Shown: piece after piece, positions 1 through 5,026 of the stretch
Layout of the letters: the number at the start of each line of letters is the position of its first letter
Position numbering within the stretch: position 1 is the first letter of the stretch
Assembly: GCA_031261885.1 (NCBI GenBank)
Contig: JAISIU010000236.1
Location: forward strand, 1 to 5,026
Length of the DNA: 5,026 nucleotides
DNA from: Bifidobacteriaceae bacterium
Lineage (GTDB): Bacteria; Actinomycetota; Actinomycetes; Actinomycetales; WQXJ01
Direction of reading: 5' to 3'
Translations under genes and position numbers: made by a program
Notes under the pieces: model-generated
Database searches by the model: none
Seen by the model: only the letters and a program-made list of their open reading frames with translations
What the model was told of the DNA's origin: nothing

Positions 1-689
1 GCGACCCGGACGGCCCGGGACGCCGCCGCCCAGGCCGGCCGGCCGGCATCGGACGCTTTGCGTGCCCGCGCGGCCAGGTCCTGGGCCCCGTGCCACCCGG
101 ACGAGGGCCAGGCCGCCCATGCGTTGCCGAGGAAGGCGACCACGACGGCGCCGACCAGCGCGGCCGGCGCCGTGGTGCGGCCGTCGGGTGTGGCGACGAC
201 GAACCCGACGAGCGCCGTGACCACTGCGAAGCCAAGCGTGCCGAACCCGGCCAGCCACCATCCCGAGGCCTGCGAGACACGCCCGAGGAACCGGCTGGCC
301 AGCAGCGACACGAGCGCGACGCCGAGCGGGGCGAGCGTCACGGTGGCGGCCCCCGCGCCGCTGCCGACCGTCATCGTGCCCCAGTGGCCGAGCAGCCACA
401 GGTCGGTGCCGCGCCGGGCCGCGTCGAGCCAGGACAGGCCGTCGTTGACGGAGGCGGCCGAGGTCGCCGTGAAGGCGGCGACGGCCGGCACGACCACGCA
501 CACGAAGCTCAACAGCGCGGCCTGAACGCCGGCCATGAAGCCGAAGGCCCACAGGCGGCGGCCCGGCCCGGTGCGGCCCCGCGGGCGGGCGCCCGTCTCC
601 TGTGTGATGACGCGCCGGTGCGGCTGGGCGCCGGCGGGGCGCGCGGCGGCCCGGCCCGGCGGCGCGGCGATGGCAGGAGACTTCGTCAT
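1..689 (-). CDS. DUF6350/PerM-like multi-pass membrane protein (3' end beyond window)
   Basis: An open frame runs without stops from an ATG at 689 to the left edge, giving 229 residues of a protein whose C-terminus lies outside the window. The start is supported by GAGGA five bases upstream. Residues 1-45 are rich in Arg, Ala and Pro and probably form a disordered cytoplasmic tail. Hydrophobic segments follow at about 47-73, 114-132, 143-165 and 172-194. The segments FMAGVQAALLSF (51-62), a VVVPAVAAFTATSA stretch (65-78), TDLWLLGHWG (95-104) and VTLAPLGVALVSLL (117-130) match the pattern I remember for DUF6350, the actinobacterial family that includes mycobacterial PerM. PerM is reported to support cell division and persistence through the divisome protein FtsB; whether this protein does the same is inference. 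It follows purL on the same strand after a 123-bp gap. Family members usually have about 400 residues or more, so roughly half is visible. Family assignment is from memory of the motifs, and function is uncertain. Confidence 0.75.
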   Translation of the reverse strand, partial: MTKSPAIAAPPGRAAARPAGAQPHRRVITQETGARPRGRTGPGRRLWAFGFMAGVQAALLSFVCVVVPAVAAFTATSAASVNDGLSWLDAARRGTDLWLLGHWGTMTVGSGAGAATVTLAPLGVALVSLLASRFLGRVSQASGWWLAGFGTLGFAVVTALVGFVVATPDGRTTAPAALVGAVVVAFLGNAWAAWPSSGWHGAQDLAARARKASDAGRPAWAAASRAVRV

Positions 690-693
690 TTGG

Positions 694-698
694 TCCTC
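694..698 (-). promoter_or_regulatory. Ribosome binding site of the DUF6350-like gene
   Basis: On the minus strand GAGGA precedes the ATG at 689 by a four-base spacer (GAGG by five). It lies in a short AT-rich patch in an otherwise very GC-rich region. It fixes the start at 689 rather than at the internal Met52, which already lies within the first membrane segment. Confidence 0.65.
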
Positions 699-731
699 AA
701 TAATTCCGCACCCGGCGCTCTGGGCAGCTGA

Positions 732-747
732 CCCGCGCCGAGGCGGG
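732..747 (-). other. Small GC hairpin upstream of the DUF6350-like gene
   Basis: CCCGC and GCGGG form a perfect 5-bp stem around a 6-base loop. It lies 11 bases beyond the larger hairpin at 759-789 in the direction of transcription and 33 bases before the Shine-Dalgarno sequence of the next gene. No T-run follows. In DNA this GC-rich a stem this short can arise by chance. Confidence 0.3.
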
Positions 748-758
748 CCGGGAAAGGT

Positions 759-789
759 CCGGCCGGGCCGCGATTGGCGACCCGGCCGG
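759..789 (-). terminator. Strong GC hairpin after purL, possible U-less terminator or attenuator
   Basis: CCGGCCGGG and CCCGGCCGG form a perfect 9-bp stem. A single C-A mismatch, three more pairs (CGC/GCG) and a 5-base loop complete a 31-base hairpin. On the minus strand it begins 24 bases after the purL stop codon. It is followed by ACCTTTCC, not a real T-tract, so it does not fit a classical intrinsic terminator. It could be a U-poor terminator, a partial terminator that lowers transcription into the membrane-protein gene, or an element that protects the 3' end of the purL message. The structure is plain in the sequence; the role is inferred. Confidence 0.45.
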
Positions 790-812
790 CACCGGAATGA
801 GAGTGGTTTGGC

Positions 813-3131
813 TCAGGCGGCGAAGTGGCTCGGCAGGACCTGCTCCCAGACGGTCTTGGCCTGGGCCAGCGGCAGCTCGAACTGGTCCTCGACCGCGATC
901 ACGGCCGGGTGGGCCGCCGAGTCGTGGTCGCCCGTGGTGCCGATCCTGAGCGCCGGCACGCCGTGGGCCGTGGCGAGGTCGCGCAGCGCAGCCTCGTCGG
1001 CGCGGGCCACCGCGACGAGGGCACGGGCCTGCGTCTCGGAGAACAGCTCGGTGAACGGGTCGAGCCCGTCGCGCGCGCACAGCTCGTCGAGCCGGATCCG
1101 GGCACCGTAGCCGAAGCGCAACGCACCCTCGGCCAGCGCGACGGCGAGGCCGCCCTCGGACAGGTCATGCGTGGCGTGGGCGATGCCGTCGCGGGCCGCC
1201 TCGATCATGACGGCCGCGAGCGCCTGCTCGTGGGCCAGGTCGACGGCGGGCGGCAGGCCGCCCAGGTGGTGGTGGGCGACGTCCGCCCAGGCCGAACCGC
1301 CCAGCTCGTCGCGCGTCCGGCCGAGGAGGAACAGCGAAAGTCCCGGCTCATGCCAACCGGCCGGCACGGCATCGGCCACGTCCTCGATGACGCCGAGGAT
1401 CCCGGCCACCGGGGTCGGGTGGATGGCCGAGTCGATGTGGCCCGGTTCGCCCGTCTCGTTGTACAGGGAGACGTTGCCGCCGGTCACGGGGATGCCGAGG
1501 GTCTGGCAGGCGTCCGCCAGGCCGGTCATGCCCTGGACCAGCTGCCACATCGAGCCCGGCGATTCGGGCGAGCCGAAGTTCAGGCAGTCGGTGACGGCCC
1601 ACGGCGTGGCGCCGGCGGCGGCCACGTTGCGGTAGGCCTCCGCGACGGCCAGCTGGCCGCCCGTGTACGGGTCGAGCTTGGTGTAGCGGCCCGAGCCGTC
1701 CGTGGCGATCGCGATGCCGAGGCCCGTGGCCTCGTCGACGCGGATCACGCCGGCGTCGTCCGGCATGGCGAGCGCGGTGTTGCCCTGGACGAAGCGGTCG
1801 TACTGGTTCGTGACCCACGCCTTGGAGCAGCCGTTCGGGCTGCCGAGGATGGCCAACAGCGCGGCGCACAGGCCAGCGCCGTCCCCGGGCCGCTCCAGCT
1901 TGTCCGGGGTGTCGGCCTGGAGGCCGTCCTGCCAGTCCGGCCGCTGGTACGGGCGGTCGTAGACCGGGGACTGTTTGGCGACGGTCTTCGGGTCCACGTC
2001 CACGACCCGCTGGCCGCGGTAGTCGATCAGCAGGCGGCCGCCCTCAACCACCTCGCCGAGCACGGAGTATTCGATGGCCCACTTGTCGGCGATCTCGGCG
2101 AAGGCCTGGACCTTGTCCGGCACCACGACCGCCATCATGCGTTCCTGCGACTCGCTCATGAGGATTTCCTCCGGCGTGAGCGTGGGGTCGCGCAGCAGGA
2201 CCTTGTCGAGGTCGATGTACATGCCGCCGTCGCCGGAGGCCGCGAGTTCCGAGGTGGCGCAACTCAGGCCCGCCGCGCCGAAGTCCGAGATGCCCTCGAC
2301 CACGCCGGCCTTGAACAGCTCCAGGCAGCATTCGATGAGAATTTTCTCCTGGAAGGGGTCGCCCACCTGGACGCTGGGCCGTTTGGACGGGCCGCCCTCC
2401 TCGAACGTGACGGAGGCCAGCACGGAGGCGCCGCCGATCCCGTCGCCGCCGGTGCGGGCGCCGAACATGATGATCTTGTTGCCGAGGCCCGTGGCGTTCG
2501 CCAGGTGGATGTCCTCATGGCGCATCACGCCGATGCAGCCGGCGTTGACCAGCGGATTGCCCTGGTAGGAGGGGTCGAACACGGTCTCGCCGCAGACGTT
2601 CGGCAGGCCCAGGCAGTTGCCGTAGCCGCCCACGCCGGCCACCACGCCGTGCACCACGCGCGGCGTGTCCGGGTGATCGATCGCGCCGAACCTGAGCTGG
2701 TCCATGACCGCGACCGGGCGGGCGCCCATCGCGATGATGTCGCGCACGATCCCGCCGACACCCGTGGCCGCGCCCTGGTAGGGCTCCACGAAGCTCGGGT
2801 GGTTGTGGGATTCGATCTTGAACGTGACGGCCCAGCCGCCGCCGATGTCGACGACGCCGGCGTTCTCGCCGATCCCGACCATGAGGTGCTGTTTCATCCG
2901 TTCGGTGGTCTTGCCGCCGAACTGTTCGATGATGTGTTTCTTCGAGGACTTGTAGGAGCAGTGCTCCGACCACATGACCGAGTACATGGCGAGTTCGGCG
3001 CCCGTGGGGCGCCGGCCCAGGATCCGGCGGATCAGCTGGTATTCGTCCTCTTTGAGGCCCAGTTCGCGCCACGGCTGGGTGGCGTCCGGTGTGGCGAGCG
3101 CGTCGGAGACGGTGTCGATGGCGGCGGTCAC
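813..3131 (-). CDS. purL: Phosphoribosylformylglycinamidine synthase, synthetase subunit PurL (small form)
   Basis: PurL is the ATP-dependent synthetase subunit of FGAM synthase. With ammonia from PurQ it converts FGAR to FGAM in the cytoplasm, step four of de novo purine synthesis. The 772 residues fit the small PurL that works with separate PurS and PurQ. The two-fold repeated AIR-synthetase-like fold is visible. The N-terminal half has SEHCSYK (55-61, His57 matching the catalytic His of characterised small PurL), KIESHNHPS (105-113), GAATGVGGIVRD (120-131), ARTGGDGIGGA (225-235) and SESQERM (326-332). The C-terminal half has TNQYDR (441-446), VTGGNVSLYNE (549-559), HDLSEGGLAVA (655-665) and FSETQAR (697-703). 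The start is GTG, overlapping the purQ stop by four bases and preceded by AAGGAAGGGG, with a seven-base spacer. No stops or frameshifts interrupt it, and no key motif is missing. Confidence 0.97.
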   Translation of the reverse strand: MTAAIDTVSDALATPDATQPWRELGLKEDEYQLIRRILGRRPTGAELAMYSVMWSEHCSYKSSKKHIIEQFGGKTTERMKQHLMVGIGENAGVVDIGGGWAVTFKIESHNHPSFVEPYQGAATGVGGIVRDIIAMGARPVAVMDQLRFGAIDHPDTPRVVHGVVAGVGGYGNCLGLPNVCGETVFDPSYQGNPLVNAGCIGVMRHEDIHLANATGLGNKIIMFGARTGGDGIGGASVLASVTFEEGGPSKRPSVQVGDPFQEKILIECCLELFKAGVVEGISDFGAAGLSCATSELAASGDGGMYIDLDKVLLRDPTLTPEEILMSESQERMMAVVVPDKVQAFAEIADKWAIEYSVLGEVVEGGRLLIDYRGQRVVDVDPKTVAKQSPVYDRPYQRPDWQDGLQADTPDKLERPGDGAGLCAALLAILGSPNGCSKAWVTNQYDRFVQGNTALAMPDDAGVIRVDEATGLGIAIATDGSGRYTKLDPYTGGQLAVAEAYRNVAAAGATPWAVTDCLNFGSPESPGSMWQLVQGMTGLADACQTLGIPVTGGNVSLYNETGEPGHIDSAIHPTPVAGILGVIEDVADAVPAGWHEPGLSLFLLGRTRDELGGSAWADVAHHHLGGLPPAVDLAHEQALAAVMIEAARDGIAHATHDLSEGGLAVALAEGALRFGYGARIRLDELCARDGLDPFTELFSETQARALVAVARADEAALRDLATAHGVPALRIGTTGDHDSAAHPAVIAVEDQFELPLAQAKTVWEQVLPSHFAA

Positions 3132-3838
3132 TTCAGGGCCCCTTCCTTGGTGAGCTGCGCGATCACGGAGGTGAAGAAGCGGAGCCCGTCGATGCCGGTG
3201 CGCGGCCCGGCCTCGGAGTCCGGCCCGAAGCCCTTCTCCACGGCGTGCTCCGGGTGTGGCATGAGCCCCACGACGTTGCCGGCCTCATTGGTCACGCCCG
3301 CGATGTCGCGCCGGGACCCGTTCGGGTTCCAGCCCTGGTAGCGGAACACGACCCGGCCCTCGGCCTCCAGCTGGTCCAGCGTGCGTTCCGAGGCGACGAA
3401 CTGGCCGTCCTGGTTCTTCAGCGGGATCGTGATGCGCTCCCCCGGCTTGAACGCTCCGGTCCAGGCCGTCGCCGTGTTCTCGACCGAGAGCTGTTGCTCG
3501 CGGCAGATGAAGGTGCGGTGGTTGTTCTTGATCATCGCGCCGGGCAGCAGGTGGGATTCCGTCAGCACCTGGAAGCCGTTGCAGACGCCGAGCACGGGCA
3601 TGCCGACCTTGGCCTGGTCGATGACGGCCGCCATGACGGGCGCGAACCGGGCGATGGCGCCGGCCCGGAGGTAGTCGCCGTAGGAGAAGCCGCCCGGCAG
3701 CATGACCGCGTCGACGCCGTGCAGTGACGGGTCGCCGTGCCACAGCGCGACGCCTTCGGCGCCGGCCAGGCGGATGGCGCGCAGGGCGTCCCGGTCGTCA
3801 AGCGTTCCGGGGAACGTGACGACCCCGATCCGGATCAC
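3128..3838 (-). CDS. purQ: Phosphoribosylformylglycinamidine synthase, glutaminase subunit PurQ
   Basis: PurQ is the class I glutamine amidotransferase subunit of FGAM synthase. It hydrolyses glutamine and passes ammonia to PurL. The 236-residue protein shows the complete triad: Cys86 in the nucleophile elbow GVCNGFQ (84-90), and His195 and Glu197 in the MPHPEH segment (193-198). MLPGGFSYGDYLRAGA (46-61) is the conserved PurQ segment that includes the oxyanion region. NPNGS (171-175) and the IAGVTNEAGNVVGLM stretch (179-193) are also typical. The start is GTG at 3838, inside a four-base GTGA overlap with the purS stop. Only a weak G-rich sequence (GGGGCGG) precedes it, so translation probably depends on ribosomes finishing purS. 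A 9-bp hairpin at 3859-3889 ends 20 bases before this start. The gene itself overlaps purL by the same GTGA arrangement. Confidence 0.97.
   Translation of the reverse strand: MIRIGVVTFPGTLDDRDALRAIRLAGAEGVALWHGDPSLHGVDAVMLPGGFSYGDYLRAGAIARFAPVMAAVIDQAKVGMPVLGVCNGFQVLTESHLLPGAMIKNNHRTFICREQQLSVENTATAWTGAFKPGERITIPLKNQDGQFVASERTLDQLEAEGRVVFRYQGWNPNGSRRDIAGVTNEAGNVVGLMPHPEHAVEKGFGPDSEAGPRTGIDGLRFFTSVIAQLTKEGALK
3139..3148 (-). promoter_or_regulatory. Ribosome binding site of purL within the 3' end of purQ
   Basis: AAGGAAGGGG on the minus strand lies seven bases before the purL GTG start, inside the last codons of purQ. It supports the GTG that overlaps the purQ stop. It also suggests that purL can recruit ribosomes itself as well as being coupled to purQ. 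Confidence 0.65.
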
Positions 3839-4143
3839 TTGGCCGCCCCGGAAGCCGCCGATGCCGGCCCACCGGTCTGACCGGCATCGTCCGCCGGGTT
3901 TTCCACGCGGACCGCGACGACGTCTTCGATCACGGGGTTGGACAGCAGAGTGTCCGCGGCCTGGCGGACCTGGGCCAGGACCTCCGGCGTGGCGGGGCCG
4001 TCCACGGTCAGTTCGAAGCGCTTGCCCTGGCGGACATCGGTAAAACCGGTGAAGCCGAGGCGTGGCAAGGCGGCGGCCACGGCCTTGCCTTGGGGATCGA
4101 GGATTTCTGGTTTCAACATGACGTCGACGACGACCCGGGTCAT
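3835..4143 (-). CDS. purS: Phosphoribosylformylglycinamidine synthase subunit PurS, with C-terminal extension
   Basis: PurS is the small non-catalytic subunit that bridges PurL and PurQ in the split FGAM synthase and is needed for ammonia transfer between them. The 102-residue protein begins MTRVVVDVMLKPEILDPQGK, the usual PurS beta-strand followed by the conserved P-x-x-x-D-P-x-G-K pattern. It continues with LGF (29-31), VRQGKRFEL (37-45) and a final LLSNPVIEDVVAVRVE core (66-81). PurS proteins usually end near residue 80-85; here about 21 Gly/Ala/Ser-rich residues (82-102) follow and look disordered. The ATG start has AAGGAGG ten bases upstream, slightly far but clearly the best site. The TGA stop overlaps the purQ GTG. 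The gene lies 76 bp after purC. Confidence 0.95.
   Translation of the reverse strand: MTRVVVDVMLKPEILDPQGKAVAAALPRLGFTGFTDVRQGKRFELTVDGPATPEVLAQVRQAADTLLSNPVIEDVVAVRVENPADDAGQTGGPASAASGAAK
3859..3889 (-). other. 9-bp hairpin in the 3' end of purS, just before the purQ start
   Basis: CGATGCCGG and CCGGCATCG are perfect inverted repeats of nine bases separated by 13 bases. They lie wholly within the codons for the extra C-terminal residues of PurS. In the transcript the hairpin ends 20 bases before the purQ GTG. It could affect ribosome movement or purQ start accessibility, or be a chance product of GCC/GGC-rich codons. The repeat itself is certain; a role is speculation. Confidence 0.4.
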
Positions 4144-4153
4144 GGGCGAGGTG

Positions 4154-4160
4154 CCTCCTT
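4154..4160 (-). promoter_or_regulatory. Ribosome binding site of purS
   Basis: AAGGAGG on the minus strand is a near-perfect Shine-Dalgarno sequence, ten bases before the purS ATG. It is the strongest ribosome binding site in the window, as expected if purS is the entry point for the coupled purS-purQ-purL set. Confidence 0.75.
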
Positions 4161-4201
4161 GGTGAGGGAGCGAGCGGTGGGTGAGAGGGGAAGCGAGCGG
4201 T
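4161..4201 (-). repeat. Imperfect tandem direct repeat in the purC-purS gap
   Basis: Two near-adjacent copies share GGTGAG at one end and AGCGAGCGGT at the other (plus-strand reading). Copy one is 4161-4178 (18 bases); copy two is 4180-4201 (22 bases), longer by a four-base insertion. They fill most of the 76-bp gap between purC and the purS ribosome binding site. A local duplication is the simplest explanation; paired binding sites for a regulator are possible. Confidence 0.4.
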
Positions 4202-4203
4202 TC

Positions 4204-4209
4204 ATTGTA
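4204..4209 (-). promoter_or_regulatory. Possible -10 element of an internal promoter before purS
   Basis: TACAAT on the minus strand matches the TATAAT consensus at five of six positions and sits in the most AT-rich patch of the purC-purS gap. The hexamer 17 bases upstream (GGAACT) is a poor -35, though actinobacterial -35 boxes are often degenerate. A start here would give a leader of about 50-55 bases including both direct-repeat copies. The evidence is weak. Confidence 0.25.
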
Positions 4210-4219
4210 ACTTTTGACG

Positions 4220-5026
4220 CTACTGGAGTTCCTGGCCCGTGAGGCGCTGGTAGCACTCGCGGTAGCGGGCCGTGGTGCGTTCGATGACGTCCGCCGGCAG
4301 GTCCGGCGGCTGCGTGCCGGAGGCCTTGTCCCAGCCGGACTCGTGGGCCAGCCAGTCGCGGACGTACTGCTTGTCGAAGCTGGCCTGGGCGTGGCCCGGC
4401 TCCCAGGCCGTGGCGTCCCAGAAGCGGGACGAGTCCGGGGTCAGGACCTCGTCACCGAGCGTGACCTGGCCCGTGGCCGGGTCGAGGCCGAACTCGAACT
4501 TCGTGTCCGCGAGGATGATGCCGCGTTCGCGCGCGATCCGTTCCGCCTTGGTGTAGAGGGCGAGGGTCAGTTCCTTGACCGCCTCGGCGTGCTCGCGACC
4601 GATGGTTTGGGCGATGACGTCGATCGAGACGTTCTCGTCGTGGGCGCCGAGCTCCGCCTTCGTGGACGGCGTGAAGATCGGCGGGTCCAGCCGGGAACCG
4701 TCCACGAGGCCGGCCGGCAGTTCGATGCCGCAGACCGCGCCCGTGCGCTTGTAGTCGGCCAGGCCGGAGCCCGTCAGGTAGCCGCGGACGATGCATTCGA
4801 CCGACAGCATGTCGAGCTTCTTCGCGATCATGGCGCGGCCCTGGACCGGGGCCGGCACGTCGGTGGACAGCAGGTGGTTGGGGACCACGTCCTTCAGCTG
4901 GTCGAACCACCAGAGCGTGAGCTGGGTCAGCACCTTGCCCTTGTCGGGGATCGGCGTGGTCAGCACGTAGTCGAAGGCCGAGATGCGGTCCGTGGCGACG
5001 ATGAGGATTTGGTCCGGGGCGGTGTC
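4220..5026 (-). CDS. purC: Phosphoribosylaminoimidazole-succinocarboxamide synthase PurC (5' end beyond window)
   Basis: PurC (SAICAR synthetase) joins CAIR and aspartate using ATP, step eight of de novo purine synthesis, in the cytoplasm. The frame is open from the right edge to a TAG at 4220-4222, giving 268 visible residues. Actinobacterial PurC is about 295-300 long, so some 25-30 N-terminal residues, including the nucleotide-binding GKVRDLY-type motif, are outside. The GTG at 4966 is an internal Val: upstream codons encode ATDRISAFDY, a conserved part of the family. In visible numbering the motifs are SAFDYVL (16-22), IPDKGKVL (26-33), ECIVRGYLTGSG (77-88), PPIFTPSTKAE (115-125), LADTKFEFG (172-180), DEVLTPDSSRFW (192-203) and SFDKQYVRDWL (216-226). 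The residue before VECIVRG is Ser where most PurC proteins I recall have Pro. No promoter or operator for it is visible because the start lies outside. Confidence 0.95.
   Translation of the reverse strand, partial: DTAPDQILIVATDRISAFDYVLTTPIPDKGKVLTQLTLWWFDQLKDVVPNHLLSTDVPAPVQGRAMIAKKLDMLSVECIVRGYLTGSGLADYKRTGAVCGIELPAGLVDGSRLDPPIFTPSTKAELGAHDENVSIDVIAQTIGREHAEAVKELTLALYTKAERIARERGIILADTKFEFGLDPATGQVTLGDEVLTPDSSRFWDATAWEPGHAQASFDKQYVRDWLAHESGWDKASGTQPPDLPADVIERTTARYRECYQRLTGQELQ

Noticed and set aside
33..47. GGCC tandem repeat and palindrome near the left edge
   Set aside because: It lies inside the membrane-protein coding frame as Ala, Gly, Arg and Pro codons. GGCC-type strings are common throughout this GC-rich window, so it is not evidence of a special site.
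690..710. AT-rich patch before the membrane gene as a -10 promoter element
   Set aside because: The best hexamers there overlap or abut the ribosome binding site, leaving no room for a leader with that site, and no -35 sequence is visible at suitable spacing.
58..1110. Overlapping plus-strand open frames at the left end
   Set aside because: They lie opposite the membrane-protein gene, the gap and the end of purL. Their translations are low-complexity (Arg/Ala/Pro/Gly or Thr/Ser/Ala). The minus-strand frame has a good ribosome binding site and clear membrane segments.
825..3341. 838-codon open frame on the plus strand opposite purL and part of purQ
   Set aside because: It is antisense to unmistakable purL and purQ. 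Its translation is rich in Val, Asp, Ala, Gly, Arg and His with no recognisable domain. In DNA this GC-rich, stop codons (TAA, TAG, TGA) are rare in the opposite frames, so long spurious frames are expected.
4200..4225. TTGACG on the plus strand as a -35 of a divergent promoter
   Set aside because: No -10-like hexamer follows at 16-18 bases, and there is no credible plus-strand gene to drive.
4966..4966. GTG at 4966 as the purC start
   Set aside because: Codons upstream to the window edge encode the conserved PurC segment ATDRISAFDY in the same frame, so this GTG is an internal valine.

Overview
The window is a very GC-rich chromosomal segment in which every gene I can support lies on the minus strand. 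It reads as a stretch of a de novo purine biosynthesis operon from an actinobacterium (Actinomycetota). The base composition, the split purS-purQ-purL form of FGAM synthase, the close fit of the proteins to actinobacterial versions as I remember them, and the DUF6350/PerM-like membrane protein all point there. I cannot resolve the genus; Micrococcales or Propionibacteriales would fit.

Layout in transcription order (right to left): purC, missing its first codons at the right edge (4220-5026); a 76-bp gap with an imperfect direct repeat, a TACAAT hexamer and a good Shine-Dalgarno sequence; purS (3835-4143); purQ (3128-3838); purL (813-3131); a 123-bp gap with two GC-rich hairpins; and a DUF6350/PerM-like membrane protein that starts at 689 and runs off the left edge. 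purS/purQ and purQ/purL each overlap by the same four bases, GTGA, and both downstream genes start with GTG. This is a typical arrangement for translational coupling of subunits of one complex.

PurS, PurQ and PurL together convert FGAR to FGAM, the fourth step of the pathway. PurC makes SAICAR, the eighth step. The membrane protein is not a purine enzyme. It probably belongs to the actinobacterial family that includes mycobacterial PerM, whose genes I recall commonly lying next to purine genes such as purN and purH.

I found no novel system, mobile element, CRISPR array, RNA gene or phage signal. The less ordinary points are a 9-bp hairpin inside the extended 3' end of purS just before purQ, the hairpins between purL and the membrane gene, a Pro-to-Ser change in a PurC signature motif, and the purL-DUF6350 linkage.
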